DNA of 64,000 nucleotides, from positions 77,498,435 through 77,562,434 of the forward strand of contig JALGPY010000006.1 in NCBI GenBank assembly GCA_023055425.1, in the 5' to 3' direction. This document shows positions 1 to 9,629 of this stretch, one piece after another. A program made the position numbers and the translations under genes. This DNA comes from Linanthus parryae (lineage: Eukaryota > Streptophyta > Magnoliopsida > Ericales > Polemoniaceae). Under the pieces are notes generated by a model. The model made no database searches. It saw nothing but the letters and a program-made list of their open reading frames with translations, and had not been told where the DNA came from. Every line of letters starts with the position of its first letter. Position 1 is the first letter of the stretch.

Positions 1-806
1 TCGTTTCAAAAATTTCTATCCATCCCAAATCCTTGTAGACCAATGGGGCTACCTCGTAACATATCTAGCATCTTCATCAATCTCTTAGAAATTAGCAAAA
101 GTATTATATCTACCAATTATGATAGTTATAGTAATAATAAAATATATATTATATTGCTACGTATTATTGAAAGATGATTTTTACTATTTGTTAACATATT
201 TATATGTGTAGGGGGTAACATAGTCATTGCCCACACTCACTTAATTGCCCCAGTTCATTGCTACCGCTGTTCGTCATATTTTTCTTAGCTTACTCTTAGA
301 CGGTCAATTTGACCCGGTAAATAGTTTACTCTAGAATAGCATGAAAAAATTTAGATTTTTGCATCGCTTTGCTAACCAAATTAACTTCTTACAGTGACCC
401 GATAAATAATGCACTAGGAAGAAAAACATACCAAAGTTGGTTCGAGTATATTACCATTACTCATACAAGGCCAAAAATACAAACAAACTTTACCCAAAAG
501 AAGAGGGAAGACTGATGATGATGAACTCAGCAGCGGATTGCTCGGGTGCAATAATTCGAAGAGGCCCAGAGGATGAAGAGTACTCCAGATTCAACCTAAT
601 TCACGATGCCCCGTTCCAGACGTTTTCATTTGTTTTCTTTCTCCAACTTTATACTCCAAATCCAATTTTTAAACTTTGATCTTTTGTTTTTATGTTTTAT
701 TTTGTGGGGTAGTGGTCATAACTTGTGTCAGCTTTCATGGATTCTTTACTGTGGATCTCTGGGGCACAGTACTGACTCAGTGATGAATGAAATGAGAGAA
801 AGGAGC
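1..806. other. A+T-rich intergenic sequence, no gene seen
   Basis: No coding region is convincing here. Short open frames at 437-884 have no recognisable motif and overlap one another. Around 285-410 there are phrases such as 'gtcaatttgaccc' and 'gtgacccgataaat' that resemble the body of the Stowaway-like MITEs found elsewhere in the window, so part of this may be a decayed MITE. Confidence 0.5.
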
Positions 807-808
807 TA

Positions 809-1066
809 CCACTCTGTCCCAGCTCTTTCTACCCAAACTGACTTTTGTCACTATTCACTTGGTCACTTTGACCTGTTGATTTGAATAGCAAGCCGATTCA
901 ATTTTTCGATAATTTTTTGATGGTATTGTAGAGTAAAAGTTTCTCTATAATACGGTGAAAAAATTATCAAAAAATCGTATTATTTTGCTATCAAAATCAC
1001 CCGGTCAAAGTGACCCAGATACGAGTCAAAAAGTCAGCTTGGGTAGAAAGAGCTGGGACGGAGTGG
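809..1066. mobile_element. Stowaway-like MITE, copy A (258 bp)
   Basis: The left end starts CCACTCTGTCCCAGCTC and the right end is its inverted complement (GAGCTGGGACGGAGTGG), both flanked by TA (807-808 and 1067-1068). The TA target duplication and a terminus rich in CTCCGTCCC-like sequence are typical of Tc1/mariner-derived Stowaway MITEs. The inverted similarity continues well inward (gactttttgactc / gtcaaagtgacc), so the whole element can fold back. No coding capacity. Same family as 4345-4601 and 22539-22796. Confidence 0.85.
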
Positions 1067-1337
1067 TAAGCAAAATCAATACACTTGTACTTGTAAGGTG
1101 ACGTATCATATTAATTTACTTTACTACCCTTGTCCAGTTACTGTACAAAAATGATCTGGTTGGGGCTAATTATGGGTCAGATTAGTTCTTGAGTGCTTTC
1201 TTTTGGACGTGATAGACAGAAGAGGAATTTTCAGAACTTTGCTTGACCAATTGCATACCCAGAAAATGTAAAATAAAAAACTTCACCTGAAGTATGGTTT
1301 AGCTCCTAGCCCACAAACTTCATCCCGTCAACACTAA

Positions 1338-2079
1338 GCGTGAGTTTGGTAGAATGAGTTCTGATGAAAAAACTGGTTTTTAGATTGTGCTGGAAATTTT
1401 TTGGGTTTTTTTTAGAGATTTTGTTTAAACCAGTGTGTTTGGTACTGGTTTTAAGCTAGATTAAAAACTGGAGAAATGTGTTTGGTAGTGGTTTTTAAAC
1501 TAGATGATGCAGATTAAACGACAAATATACCCACAATTTATCTTTCCTTTATAGATTCAAGAACAACAAATGTGAGGCAAAAAGTAAATGATTTCATATG
1601 TTGCAACGGTTTCATGAAATTTAATAAATTGAAGAACAAATTAACGATATTTTTGTCATCCAGAAACTTAAATTTTCATACTAATTTAATAAAAAGTTAA
1701 CGAAAAAATCAAACTTCATACTCAACAAAGTTCAAAAAAATGTTATTGGTACCATTAAAGCAAACATGATACTGTGAGAAGAAGGTTCAAGTTGTCTACT
1801 TATAAAAATTTCTCTAATATTTGAAGGATAAAATTAAGAAAGTTTAGATATGAGTTTCGTAATATCAAGAATATGTGAGGGGATTATGGGGTTACCAAGA
1901 AGTAGGAAAAAAACTGGAAAAAACCCACAGAAATATGGTTTTTTTCCACATGCCTAAACTTGAAAAAAAACTGGTTTAAATACCAGATTTTAAACCACCT
2001 CAACCAAACAGAAAATAAAAACCATTTGGTTTTTCCACCAAAAAAAAAAAAAAAAAAAACTAATGTGCCAAACGCACCC
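1338..2079. mobile_element. PIF/Harbinger-like MITE candidate (742 bp)
   Basis: Imperfect terminal inverted repeats: the left end reads GCGTGAGTTTGGTAGAATGAG and the complement of the right end reads GGGTGCGTTTGGCACATTAG. Both ends are flanked by TAA (1335-1337 and 2080-2082), the 3-bp target usual for PIF/Harbinger and Tourist elements. The interior is A+T-rich, has repeated 'actggtttt' motifs in both orientations and an A19-20 run near the right end (about 2040-2059). No open frame with transposase motifs. Confidence 0.55.
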
Positions 2080-2356
2080 TAATAGCATCTCCAAGGTTGA
2101 TGATAACTTTTTTGTATTTATGGAGAAAATTTTGATAACTGCATTTCATTATGTTTTATTTATTTGTCATATAAAGAATAACATTTTATATAAAATTTCA
2201 TTGTAAAATAAATAGTTATTATGTCACAAAAAAGCAGATATATGAATTAGTAATATAATACTAAAATATGTTAAGAAAGTTAAAAATGATCTCGTTGTCA
2301 ACCCATTTTATTTAATTATACAAAACTTAATCTAAATAGAAACTAACGTCAAGCAA

Positions 2357-2426
2357 TTAAGGTGGTAGAGCGTTGGAATCCCCTGCATGAGCTTCCGGGT
2401 TCAAACCCGGCTGATGAAAAAAAAAA
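2357..2426 (+). repeat. tRNA-derived SINE-like fragment with A-tail
   Basis: A tRNA-like box A (ggtggtagagcg, 2361-2372) is followed 25 bp later by a good box B (gggttcaaaccc, about 2397-2408) and then by a short A tract. That is the layout of a SINE head or a retroposed tRNA pseudogene, not of a functional tRNA, because no acceptor stem pairs around it. An 'aaaacttaa' phrase occurs on both sides (about 2323 and 2442) and could be the target duplication. Confidence 0.45.
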
Positions 2427-2490
2427 TAACTGTATATGCTAAAACTTAACTAAAGATGTTTTTTTTTAAGGACAACCAAAGATGGGTTAC

Positions 2491-2541
2491 TAACCTTAAA
2501 CTCATAATAAAAGGCTTAACCTTAAACTCATAATAAAAGGC
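2491..2541. repeat. 26-bp tandem duplication, two copies
   Basis: The unit starting 'taaccttaaactcataata' and ending 'aaaggc' occurs twice head-to-tail with a period of 26 bp and no mismatch seen by eye. It is intergenic, about 420 bp upstream of the stress-protein start codon. Confidence 0.8.
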
Positions 2542-2845
2542 CGTGGAAATTGAGCAATGATTGCCTATTAAGAAAAAGGTTGGAGGAATCTAATCTAATA
2601 CTAGTATGAGTAGATGTAAGAACAATTTGATCAGAGAATCCACCCATTCATCATCAAAGATGAGACTCTATTCTGAACAATACTACTACTCATTTCTTTT
2701 TTCTTTTTGGCAGAGTCCATAACTTGCCAGTGATTCTCGTGACCTCTATCTCCTGCATTGGAAGAAAAAAAGTCCAATAAAGCCATAGCTTTGCATCATC
2801 TCCATCACCCCCCACATTCATTACCCATTTACCACCTCTCTCCAC

Positions 2846-2862
2846 ACTCTCTCTCTCTCTCT
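2846..2862 (+). promoter_or_regulatory. CT microsatellite in the 5' leader of the stress-protein gene
   Basis: A CT dinucleotide run lies about 95 bp upstream of the start codon. Pyrimidine-rich CT tracts of this kind are frequent in plant core promoters and 5' UTRs (Y patches). A functional role is inferred from position only. Confidence 0.4.
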
Positions 2863-2957
2863 GTAATAATATAATAACACCCCACTTCCCTCTATTCCTC
2901 TAATCCAATTCCTCTCACCATCTGAAGGAGGCCAATTTGCAACACTCCTCTGTGACA

Positions 2958-4995
2958 ATGTCAAGTTCAGGGTCATTCTTGAGGCAGCTAAGTGAGAGAG
3001 ACAACAATTGGCAGACATCATCATCATCTTCAAAGAGGTGGTTCAACATGTATGCCTGTGGCGGTGGAGACAATGGTGGCGGTTTGGTGATGAAGAAGAG
3101 AGTGATGGTGGTGGTGGATCAGTCCTCAGATTCAAAGCATGCCATGATGTGGGCACTCACTCATGTCACCAACAAGGGTGATCTCCTCACTCTCCTCCAC
3201 ATCATTCCTCCATCTGAGCAACACTCTTCTGCTTCCTCTCCTTATCTTGCTAGCTCTCTTGGCTCTCTCTGCAAGGCCTGCAAGCCTGAGGTATCTCAAT
3301 TCAACTCACTGTATTTTTTTGCATCCAATTTGGTAATTTTTGCAATTCTTGAAATAGGCATTTTATTTCTCACTGTGTTGTACAATCATTTTGTGCTCTG
3401 GTTTTCTCTCCTTTGAGTTACCAATCTGTCTCACCCCCCTTTTCCTCCCCATGGTAGGAAGGGTGCTTCGTTTACTGAGAGGGTTTTGTACTATTTTACC
3501 CCTCAACTGAAGGTTAATTTACAGAAAGCATAAACCAAGAACAAAATTTTTATCCCTCAACTGAAGGTTAATTTACAAAGAGGGGTTTGTACTAACCAAA
3601 TAATTGGAACATTAAAAAAAACACCACCGCACCACCAGAATCAGTCAACATCGGTTTGAGAGGATCGGCTGTAGAAGTGTTTGCTTGGGTTAGTTTAGGT
3701 GGGTTGGGTTGTGTTAGATTAGGGTAAGTGTCCCATAAATGTGGCCCAAATCAGTTTACAAATTGGGTTAAAAAAATAACAAAACGAGTAGGAAAATGTG
3801 AGACGTAATAAAAAGAAAATTGGGGAGGAAGAGGTGATAATGTGATATAGAGTGAACCGTCAATTTCTTTCTTTTTAGTGCTTTTTTAGGGCGGGAAGAT
3901 AACTTTCATTGTCACATCCCTAACCTTTTTTTTCCTGATGATTTTGCTTTATGTTTTGTTAATTGTTTCTTTTTGATTTTGCTCAGACAAAGAAAAAGTT
4001 CAATCTGTAAAAGTGTGTGATTAGAAGAGTATTAAGAGCTCTGTTTTCTTTTGGATTCAATTGGTACTACTTGTGATTAGACTGATGTGTTTGAATCTGT
4101 AACAGGTGGAGGTAGAGGCATTGGTGATACAAGGTCCAAAGCTGGAAACAGTGATGAGCCAAGTGAAGAAGCTTGAGGTGTCTGTGCTTGTCTTGGGACA
4201 GAGGAAGCCCTCTTCCCTCCTCAGTTGGTAAGTCATCTGTTCCTTTCCAATAATTTTAAACTGACATAATCTTAGACATGCGCCTTAAAAGTAATTTTAT
4301 TTTTTAGTAATTTTATATTGTTGTCAATTTTTCTTAGGGATTTACTATCTCCGATTCTTCTCTATAGTACCAGTTTGACTTTTTGACTCGTATCTGTGTC
4401 ATTTTGTCCGGGTGATTTAGATAGCAAAACTATTATTTTTTTTTGATGATTTTTTCACCGTGTTATAGAGCAACTTTTACTCTGCAACAACATGAAAATA
4501 TTATAAAAAAATTCTAGCGTTTTTGCTACCCAAATCATCGGGTCAAAGTGACTCGGTGAATAGTGGTAAAAACCGGTGTGATAGAGAAGAAACGGAGATA
4601 GTATTATTTTTTTAGTGGTGTCTTTCCTTCCTCTTGACTTAGCTCAGTTGACAAAAAGTCCTAGAGCTACGTAGGGCTAAAGTGTGGGAGTTCGAATCAT
4701 GTTCTCAATAAGAATTGAGAGTCTGGGCGCGAGTTTCTTTCAGACTGATCAGTTGATTTATTGTAATATCAAATGTTTTGATATGGTATACAACATGCAC
4801 CAGGACTAACTCATCATGTATGCACAATGTCTTTGTGGGTGTAGTTTGTGTGGGATGAGCAAGTCAGAGGAGTTTGTGGAGAAGTGCATAAACTCAGTGG
4901 AGTGCTTGACCATTGGAGTGAGGAAGCAAAGCAAAGGGATGGGTGGTTACCTAATCAGCACCAGATGGCAGAAGAACTTCTGGCTCTTGGCTTAG
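2958..4995 (+). CDS. Universal stress protein (Usp/UspA-like) family protein, 3 exons
   Basis: Exons 2958-3290, 4106-4227 and 4845-4995, all with GT/AG introns, join into 606 nt (201 aa). The start ATG at 2958 follows a CT-rich leader. An upstream in-frame extension to 2937 begins with TTG, so I reject it. After a Ser-rich N-terminus the Usp core begins with KKRVMVVVDQSSDSKHAMMW (about residues 48-67) and continues through GDLLTLLHIIP. Exon 2 gives the strand around KKLEVSVLVLGQRKPSSLLS. Exon 3 ends GGYLISTRWQKNFWLLA, the conserved C-terminus of the plant subfamily without a kinase domain. The classic ATP-binding G-2X-G-9X-G pattern is not evident, so nucleotide binding is doubtful. Plant Usp proteins are cytosolic or nuclear stress-responsive proteins of poorly known biochemistry. 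Intron 2 contains a Stowaway-like MITE and a SINE-like fragment. Confidence 0.88.
4345..4601. mobile_element. Stowaway-like MITE, copy B (257 bp), in stress-protein intron 2
   Basis: The left end CTATCTCCGATTCTTCTCTAT and the inverted right end differ at about one position and are flanked by TA (4343-4344, 4602-4603). The body carries the same signature phrases as copies A and C (ctttttgactcgtat, gggtcaaagtgact, a central A/T spacer). It lies wholly inside intron 2, clear of both splice sites. Confidence 0.85.
4637..4745 (+). repeat. tRNA-derived SINE-like fragment in stress-protein intron 2
   Basis: Box A-like ttagctcagttg (4639-4650) and box B-like ggagttcgaatca (4687-4699) are spaced as in RNA polymerase III promoters of tRNA-derived SINEs. 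The sequence after box B (gagagtctgggcgcgagttt) is SINE-body-like. Acceptor-stem pairing is absent, so this is not a tRNA gene. Confidence 0.5.
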
Positions 4996-5577
4996 CATAC
5001 TTAACTCGATCTGTATGTAATAAATGCTGCTACTGATTTTATTAGTGAAGTACTTGTACCAACTAGTAGTACTAGAGTAATTGTTAAATGTCAACTTTGT
5101 CATAGAATATTAGTAGTAGGAAGTATAAAATTTGAAATTTATTAATGTTGTTAGTAGTAGTGTGGTCCGTCTCTCACTTCACTTGTATAATCCCTAACTA
5201 GTAGTACTAGTAGTAGATCCAATAGAGTGAATCAGTGATCTTCCTCTCTAAAATCAATAAACAACTCCTCCCATTTGTCTTAACTTGTGTCTAACTAGTA
5301 CTCTCTCCGTTCCCTTTGTTTCTTAAAAAATGAAGAAAGTGTTTTATTAAGAACCGGAAGGAAATGGCTTAAAAGCCCTTGATAAGTTGCTGAAGTTGTG
5401 AGTGGAAACACAACAGTCCAAAAGTTAACCAAAATCTAATTGTTCTCACAAAAACCCAAAAGAAACCACAAACAATAAATAATTCAAAGTCTCCCTCCAA
5501 TAACAAAGTCCTCTCAAAGTATCTTATAAATACATAGCATTACAACAGATTGTTCATTTCTACTGGTTTCTTAGCAG
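4996..5577. other. Intergenic, repeat remnants only
   Basis: Downstream of the stress-protein gene. It contains irregular 'tagtagtact' microsatellite sequence (about 5060-5215) and, at 5299, a lone Stowaway-like terminus (TACTCTCTCCGTTCCC) for which I see no matching second end. No coding region seen. Confidence 0.5.
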
Positions 5578-6393
5578 AAACCCAACTTAGCAGAAACCCA
5601 ATAGAGACACAAAAGTGAGAGCAACCCAGAAACTCCAAGAAACAAAGAAGGATGAGAAATTCAGGAAGCTCCAATTCAGATAAATACAAGCTGCAAGTAA
5701 ATCTGCTAGGGACTTGGGGACTTCATCTTTTCATCACCACAACTTCTTTATGCCTTTCACCTTTTTCCACCTGCATTTTCAAAAGCATCCAAAAGGTTAC
5801 ATGTCGAAGAAAAAGAAAATATCAAATATTTTTTGCTACAATACAACAATAAAACAGATGTTCTTGATACTTCAAAAATTGGTGGCTTCGAAAGGGATTC
5901 TTAAAGAAGCAGCCACCAAATGGGGTGTCCGTTTGAATACCATTTAGACAATCTGGACAAGCATGAAGGCAAGTGACAGTGTAGGTGTGCCAATGATTAT
6001 GAAGCCTAAGTATGTGGGCAACAAGAGACCCAAGATTGTAATGGATGCAATAGAGTTCAGGAAAGTTCAATACAAGAAGAGGAAGGCAATAAGAGCACGT
6101 GCAGGTTTTTCACTCACATTTTACACAATCTAGTACTCACATTTTTTAAGATTGCATCATTACATATTTCATATTTTTACTGTCAGATTACACAAGTTAT
6201 CACACAGTACATCGCATAGGTCAAAGAAAGCCAATTACGTAATTGTTCCCACCAAAACATAACCAATACACCATCTGTAACTAATTTCAGTTGGGTTCTA
6301 AATAGAAACCCAGCAGAAACACAAAAGTGAGAGCAACCCAGAAACACCAAAAACTCGAGAATGAGGAGAAAATTCAGCAAGCTCCAATTCAGG
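5578..6393. repeat. Direct repeat of about 90-110 bp flanking a Mariner remnant
   Basis: The segment around 5578-5690 (agcagaaacccaatagagac, acaaaagtgagagcaaccca, agctccaattcag) recurs around 6310-6393 with few differences. The two copies bracket about 620 bp that includes the Mariner-like transposase remnant. They are too long for a target duplication. They look like a segmental duplication or the repeated flank of an older element. Confidence 0.6.
5846..6110 (+). pseudogene. Mariner-like (plant MLE) transposase fragment, N-terminal HTH region
   Basis: Translating across one in-frame stop (TAG at 5945-5947) gives ILKEAATKWGVRLNTI, then TIWTSMKASDSVG, then NKRPKIVMDAIEFRKVQYKK. This order matches the N-terminal helix-turn-helix of plant Mariner-like transposases: G-x-[LI]-K-x-x-A-x-K-[FW]-x-V-x-x-x-T-I, then x-x-I-W, then a basic GRK/NKR linker, then a VQ/IP-L-x-x-R segment. 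The downstream DDD catalytic region is not present, so it is a dead fragment. The assignment rests on pattern memory alone. Confidence 0.6.
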
Positions 6394-6404
6394 TAATTAC
6401 AACT

Positions 6405-7090
6405 GCCCTATTGTTGCTCATGTGAACATGATCCTGTTTGTACGAACATAGATATGTTTGTACGAATTATCTTGTCCTCGTGCGAAGAGGGTTGCGTTTG
6501 TGCGAAGAGATGACTGTTCATGGGAACTCCTGGTGCTTCTATGCAGTTCTGGATTTCGTTATGTTTGTGCAAATTGCTGGTCTGTTCGCACAATTTCTTG
6601 TCCAGCCTCAAACTCTCGGCTGCAAGTCTTCGTTTCCTATTCATTTCAGTAATTCCTGCGAACATTTTAGTGCTCGTACGAATACCTAGGACATCATGTT
6701 GCCTTGTTATCCTCTGCAACTCCTTCCCTCTTTCTTCCTTGGCCATTTTTCCCGTGATTTTATCATTTACAAAGTTCGTTCTCGCTTCCTGTTCAATCTC
6801 CGAGCATCCCTTAACTGAAATACACAACATGAACACTATCAAGATATGCGATATATAACAGTTTAAATCAACGCGATAAATGCGCAGACTATCAATTAAG
6901 TACATAAAGCTCAATTTCTCAAGTATGTCATCTAAACGGCCAATTCTATCATCACAATGTACTCGAGAAACAAGCAATACGACATAATATCAAATAGAAT
7001 GTAACTCCGAATGCGGGGTTATACCTTATAAGGTAATTTTGGAAGGAGTTTCTTTTCTTTTCGTTGTTCCCTAAAACTTATGAGTTCCAT
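6405..7090. other. Unassigned sequence with degenerate TTTGTGCGAA-like repeats
   Basis: Between about 6420 and 6600 a 10-12-bp phrase (gtttgtacgaa, cgtgcgaa, gtttgtgcgaa, gttcgcacaa) recurs irregularly in both orientations. A 189-codon frame on the minus strand (6977-6408) crosses it, but its sequence has no motif I recognise and it overlaps the repeats. I do not call it a gene. Confidence 0.4.
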
Positions 7091-7094
7091 CTTC

Positions 7095-8290
7095 TCAATC
7101 TTCCTTCACCGAACTTCAACTTTCTTAGTACAATCATCATTGGGAGATCATTGAATGTTTGGTACCGCCCTCAACAATTTCCTTCCACCAATATTCCATT
7201 ATTCTTCCTTCTTTCTTCTACTTGAGTTTAAAATTAGAATTCCGCCCTGCTTATCCTCTGCGCTTGCTATCTCATTGAAATCTCCTATCAAAACTAAGGG
7301 TCCAACATTGTCCTTGAAAGATTATACACTTCTCTCCAAAGATATTTCCTTTCTCTGGCCTTTTGGATGACCATTGATGAAGGTGCGCCATTCCTCACAT
7401 AATTGGCAGTAATCTTACAATGGACCATCCTTTCATCAACAAAACCAATCTCATGATTATCAATCCCATGTGTTCACCATAGAGCTAGACCCCCTCAAAT
7501 ACCCAAGTGATCAACACAAAATACATTATCCAACTGGATTCTTCTCCTTATTATGTCTACTTCATTTTTTATTTCTTTTTGGTTTCTATTAAGAACACGA
7601 TTTGGGAAAGATGAGCTGTCACTAACCCTCTGAGGTTCAGGACTGTCAGGGGTCTCCCCATCCCCTGACAGTTCTATCTTAGAATCACCATTGGGCCTCT
7701 GGATGTTTTGGGCCAGCCAGCACAACCCTTTACCCCATTTTTATTTAATCATCAAGCACTTTCATGTTCTGGTGAAATTCCTTCTTGTATTCATCATAGG
7801 TAGATTTTGTATTTTGCTCACCTTGGAGTTGCATTAATTTAGCTTGTATTTATTCATCTTTTCTTTTCTGCTTTTGCTCCAGCTCTGCTTCTTCAACTTG
7901 TTACCAAATGTCTTAAACAGGGCTTTGCGTGAAAATGGGACATCACTCCAGATCTCATATTGTTCCTCTTTATCACCATGTTGCTTGTAGAGCCCCACTT
8001 CAGTTACCCCATTGTCAGTTCCGGCGAACAGACGGAAATTCTCATCTTTTGAAGATAAACTCTAGCTCTGTTCTTAGTCTCGGTTTAGGTTTTTCCCTCA
8101 GCAATTTTGTTTCAACAATAATATCGTAGTTTGATAGGCTCTTCTTCCTTTGAATTTCCTCATCAATTCTGAAAATATGTGATTTCCTTTTTAGATGGAC
8201 AAATCAATTGAACACGTTCGTGAGGGAAATGTCGAAATAAGGGTTTCCCAGCATTTGCTCTTTCGCCATTGTTCATTCCTCTCGACACAG
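7095..8290 (-). pseudogene. 5'-half of an L1-type LINE (ORF1 and endonuclease), decayed
   Basis: Read on the minus strand, about 8268-7725 resembles an L1 ORF1. It starts near MAKEQMLGNPYFD and has a long, basic, coiled-coil-like stretch towards its end. From about 7690 the frame shows NCQGMGRPLTVLNLRGLVTA, the start of the plant LINE apurinic endonuclease, followed by an IVFLIETKKK segment and, near 7290-7250, a GDFNEIASAEDKQGG segment. These are the characteristic metal- and substrate-binding blocks of the EEP fold. Stops and frameshifts are frequent, and the reverse transcriptase half is missing. It lies 800 bp downstream of the RAD52-like gene's stop codon. Confidence 0.75.
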
Positions 8291-9238
8291 GATGAGGTTG
8301 GGCTTTCCCTTTATTTTGACTTTTTTTTGGGTAGATTATTTTGACTTTTCTTTGTATGGGTTCTAATGCTCAAATGGCCCAAGGATTTAAGTAGTTTGGG
8401 AAAGATGCTCTGGATGAGATGAAGGTCGGGAGAAAATGGAGTAGGGTAAGAGAAGATAACAATTGATGCATGAGAATAAAGCTGGTAGAAGAGCAAACTA
8501 GTGTGGTGAGTTACTAGAAGGGGTATGGTTGTCCTCGTTCCTCAACTAAATCCCAGTGTAAGAAACTTTTCTACTAGTATAAGAATAACTGCCCTGCCTT
8601 AATCTCCTTGCCTTAATCTCCTTTCCCCATCACAAAGGTACTTCTATTCTTTACACGGCCCAACCCAACCCAACCCATTTGCTTCTTTACACGGCCCAAC
8701 CCAACCCAACCCATTTGCATTGAACATAAAGACCCATTCTAGTTGCTCATATCCATTTTTTTTTGATGTAATTAGAAAGCTGAATGGAAATATCAACTAC
8801 AACTAGCACGTACAGGCTACATGCATTACCCTCCCAATCAAAGGGAGCTCTAATTCTCTACCAGCAAGCATCACTTCCGAATTATTAAGATTTAAGATCA
8901 GCTCTTAGAAGGAGACTTCTCCAGTTTTAAGACCACAGAGATTAAAAGAGGTATTCTTTTTTTTTTTTTCTTTTTTTTTTTTTTTGAGAATGTATTCTTT
9001 TCCTTGCAAGCAAAAAAGTAAAGATAACCAGTCTACAGTCATGTACCAGAGTACAAATGCCCTTCACCATGGAGAATGCAAACTTGGAGCCAAGGGGTGA
9101 TGCTTCTTAAATCATAGTTTACAATAACATTTTACACACTTACAAATAAGTGTTTTCTGGACGAACATAATAAAGAACACGCGCTAACAATTAACTATAC
9201 CAAAATTGGTTAGCACGTGCTAATTGCAAACGTAGGAA
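8291..9238. other. Intergenic, simple repeats
   Basis: Holds a 36-bp tandem repeat (8648-8719), a T-rich tract (about 8958-8985) flanked by similar 'tattctttt' phrases, and at 8558-8600 a sequence like the right end of the inverted-repeat element at 52696-53673. The last part is presumably the 3' UTR and terminator region of the RAD52-like gene. No coding sequence seen. Confidence 0.5.
8648..8719. repeat. 36-bp tandem repeat, two copies, CCCAA-rich
   Basis: The unit 'acacggcccaacccaaccca' followed by 'acccatttgcttcttt' is present twice with a period of 36 bp. Each unit itself contains three CCCAA steps. Confidence 0.8.
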
Positions 9239-9585
9239 TTATGACATATCTTCATGATAGAGATGAAGTCCCAGCCCAAGACGAGCGCAAGCCCGTCGAA
9301 ATGCCATTGCTTCTGCCTTTTGCACAGGATCTCCATAGCTAGTATCAGATACAGCAGCAGTACCAGTGGACTCTCTGTATATCTTCTTGTCAAAAAGGGA
9401 TAAAGGAAACATGAGAAGATTAGGCAATGGCACCAAACTACATTTAATATTAATACTATTTACCAGCCGATGAAGGTGAAGACACCGATACTTGTAAAAG
9501 ACAACAACATTCATATTCAACTGAACATTCATATCTGATGGTATTCACTTAACTTGGAGACTTGAAACTACTGTCACAAACTTCT

Positions 9586-9629
<44 letters not shown>

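Noticed and set aside
2361..2408. Possible functional tRNA gene
   Set aside because: Boxes A and B are present but no acceptor, D or anticodon stems pair, and an A-tail follows; better as a SINE-like fragment.
2937..2957. Upstream extension of the stress-protein frame to 2937
   Set aside because: The codon there is TTG, not ATG, and lies in the leader; ATG 2958 begins the conserved-looking protein.
4637..4745. Possible functional tRNA gene in the stress-protein intron
   Set aside because: No seven-bp acceptor stem and a SINE-like body after box B.
6408..6977. 189-codon minus-strand frame
   Set aside because: Overlaps irregular short repeats, has no recognisable domain, and shows no splice or promoter context.
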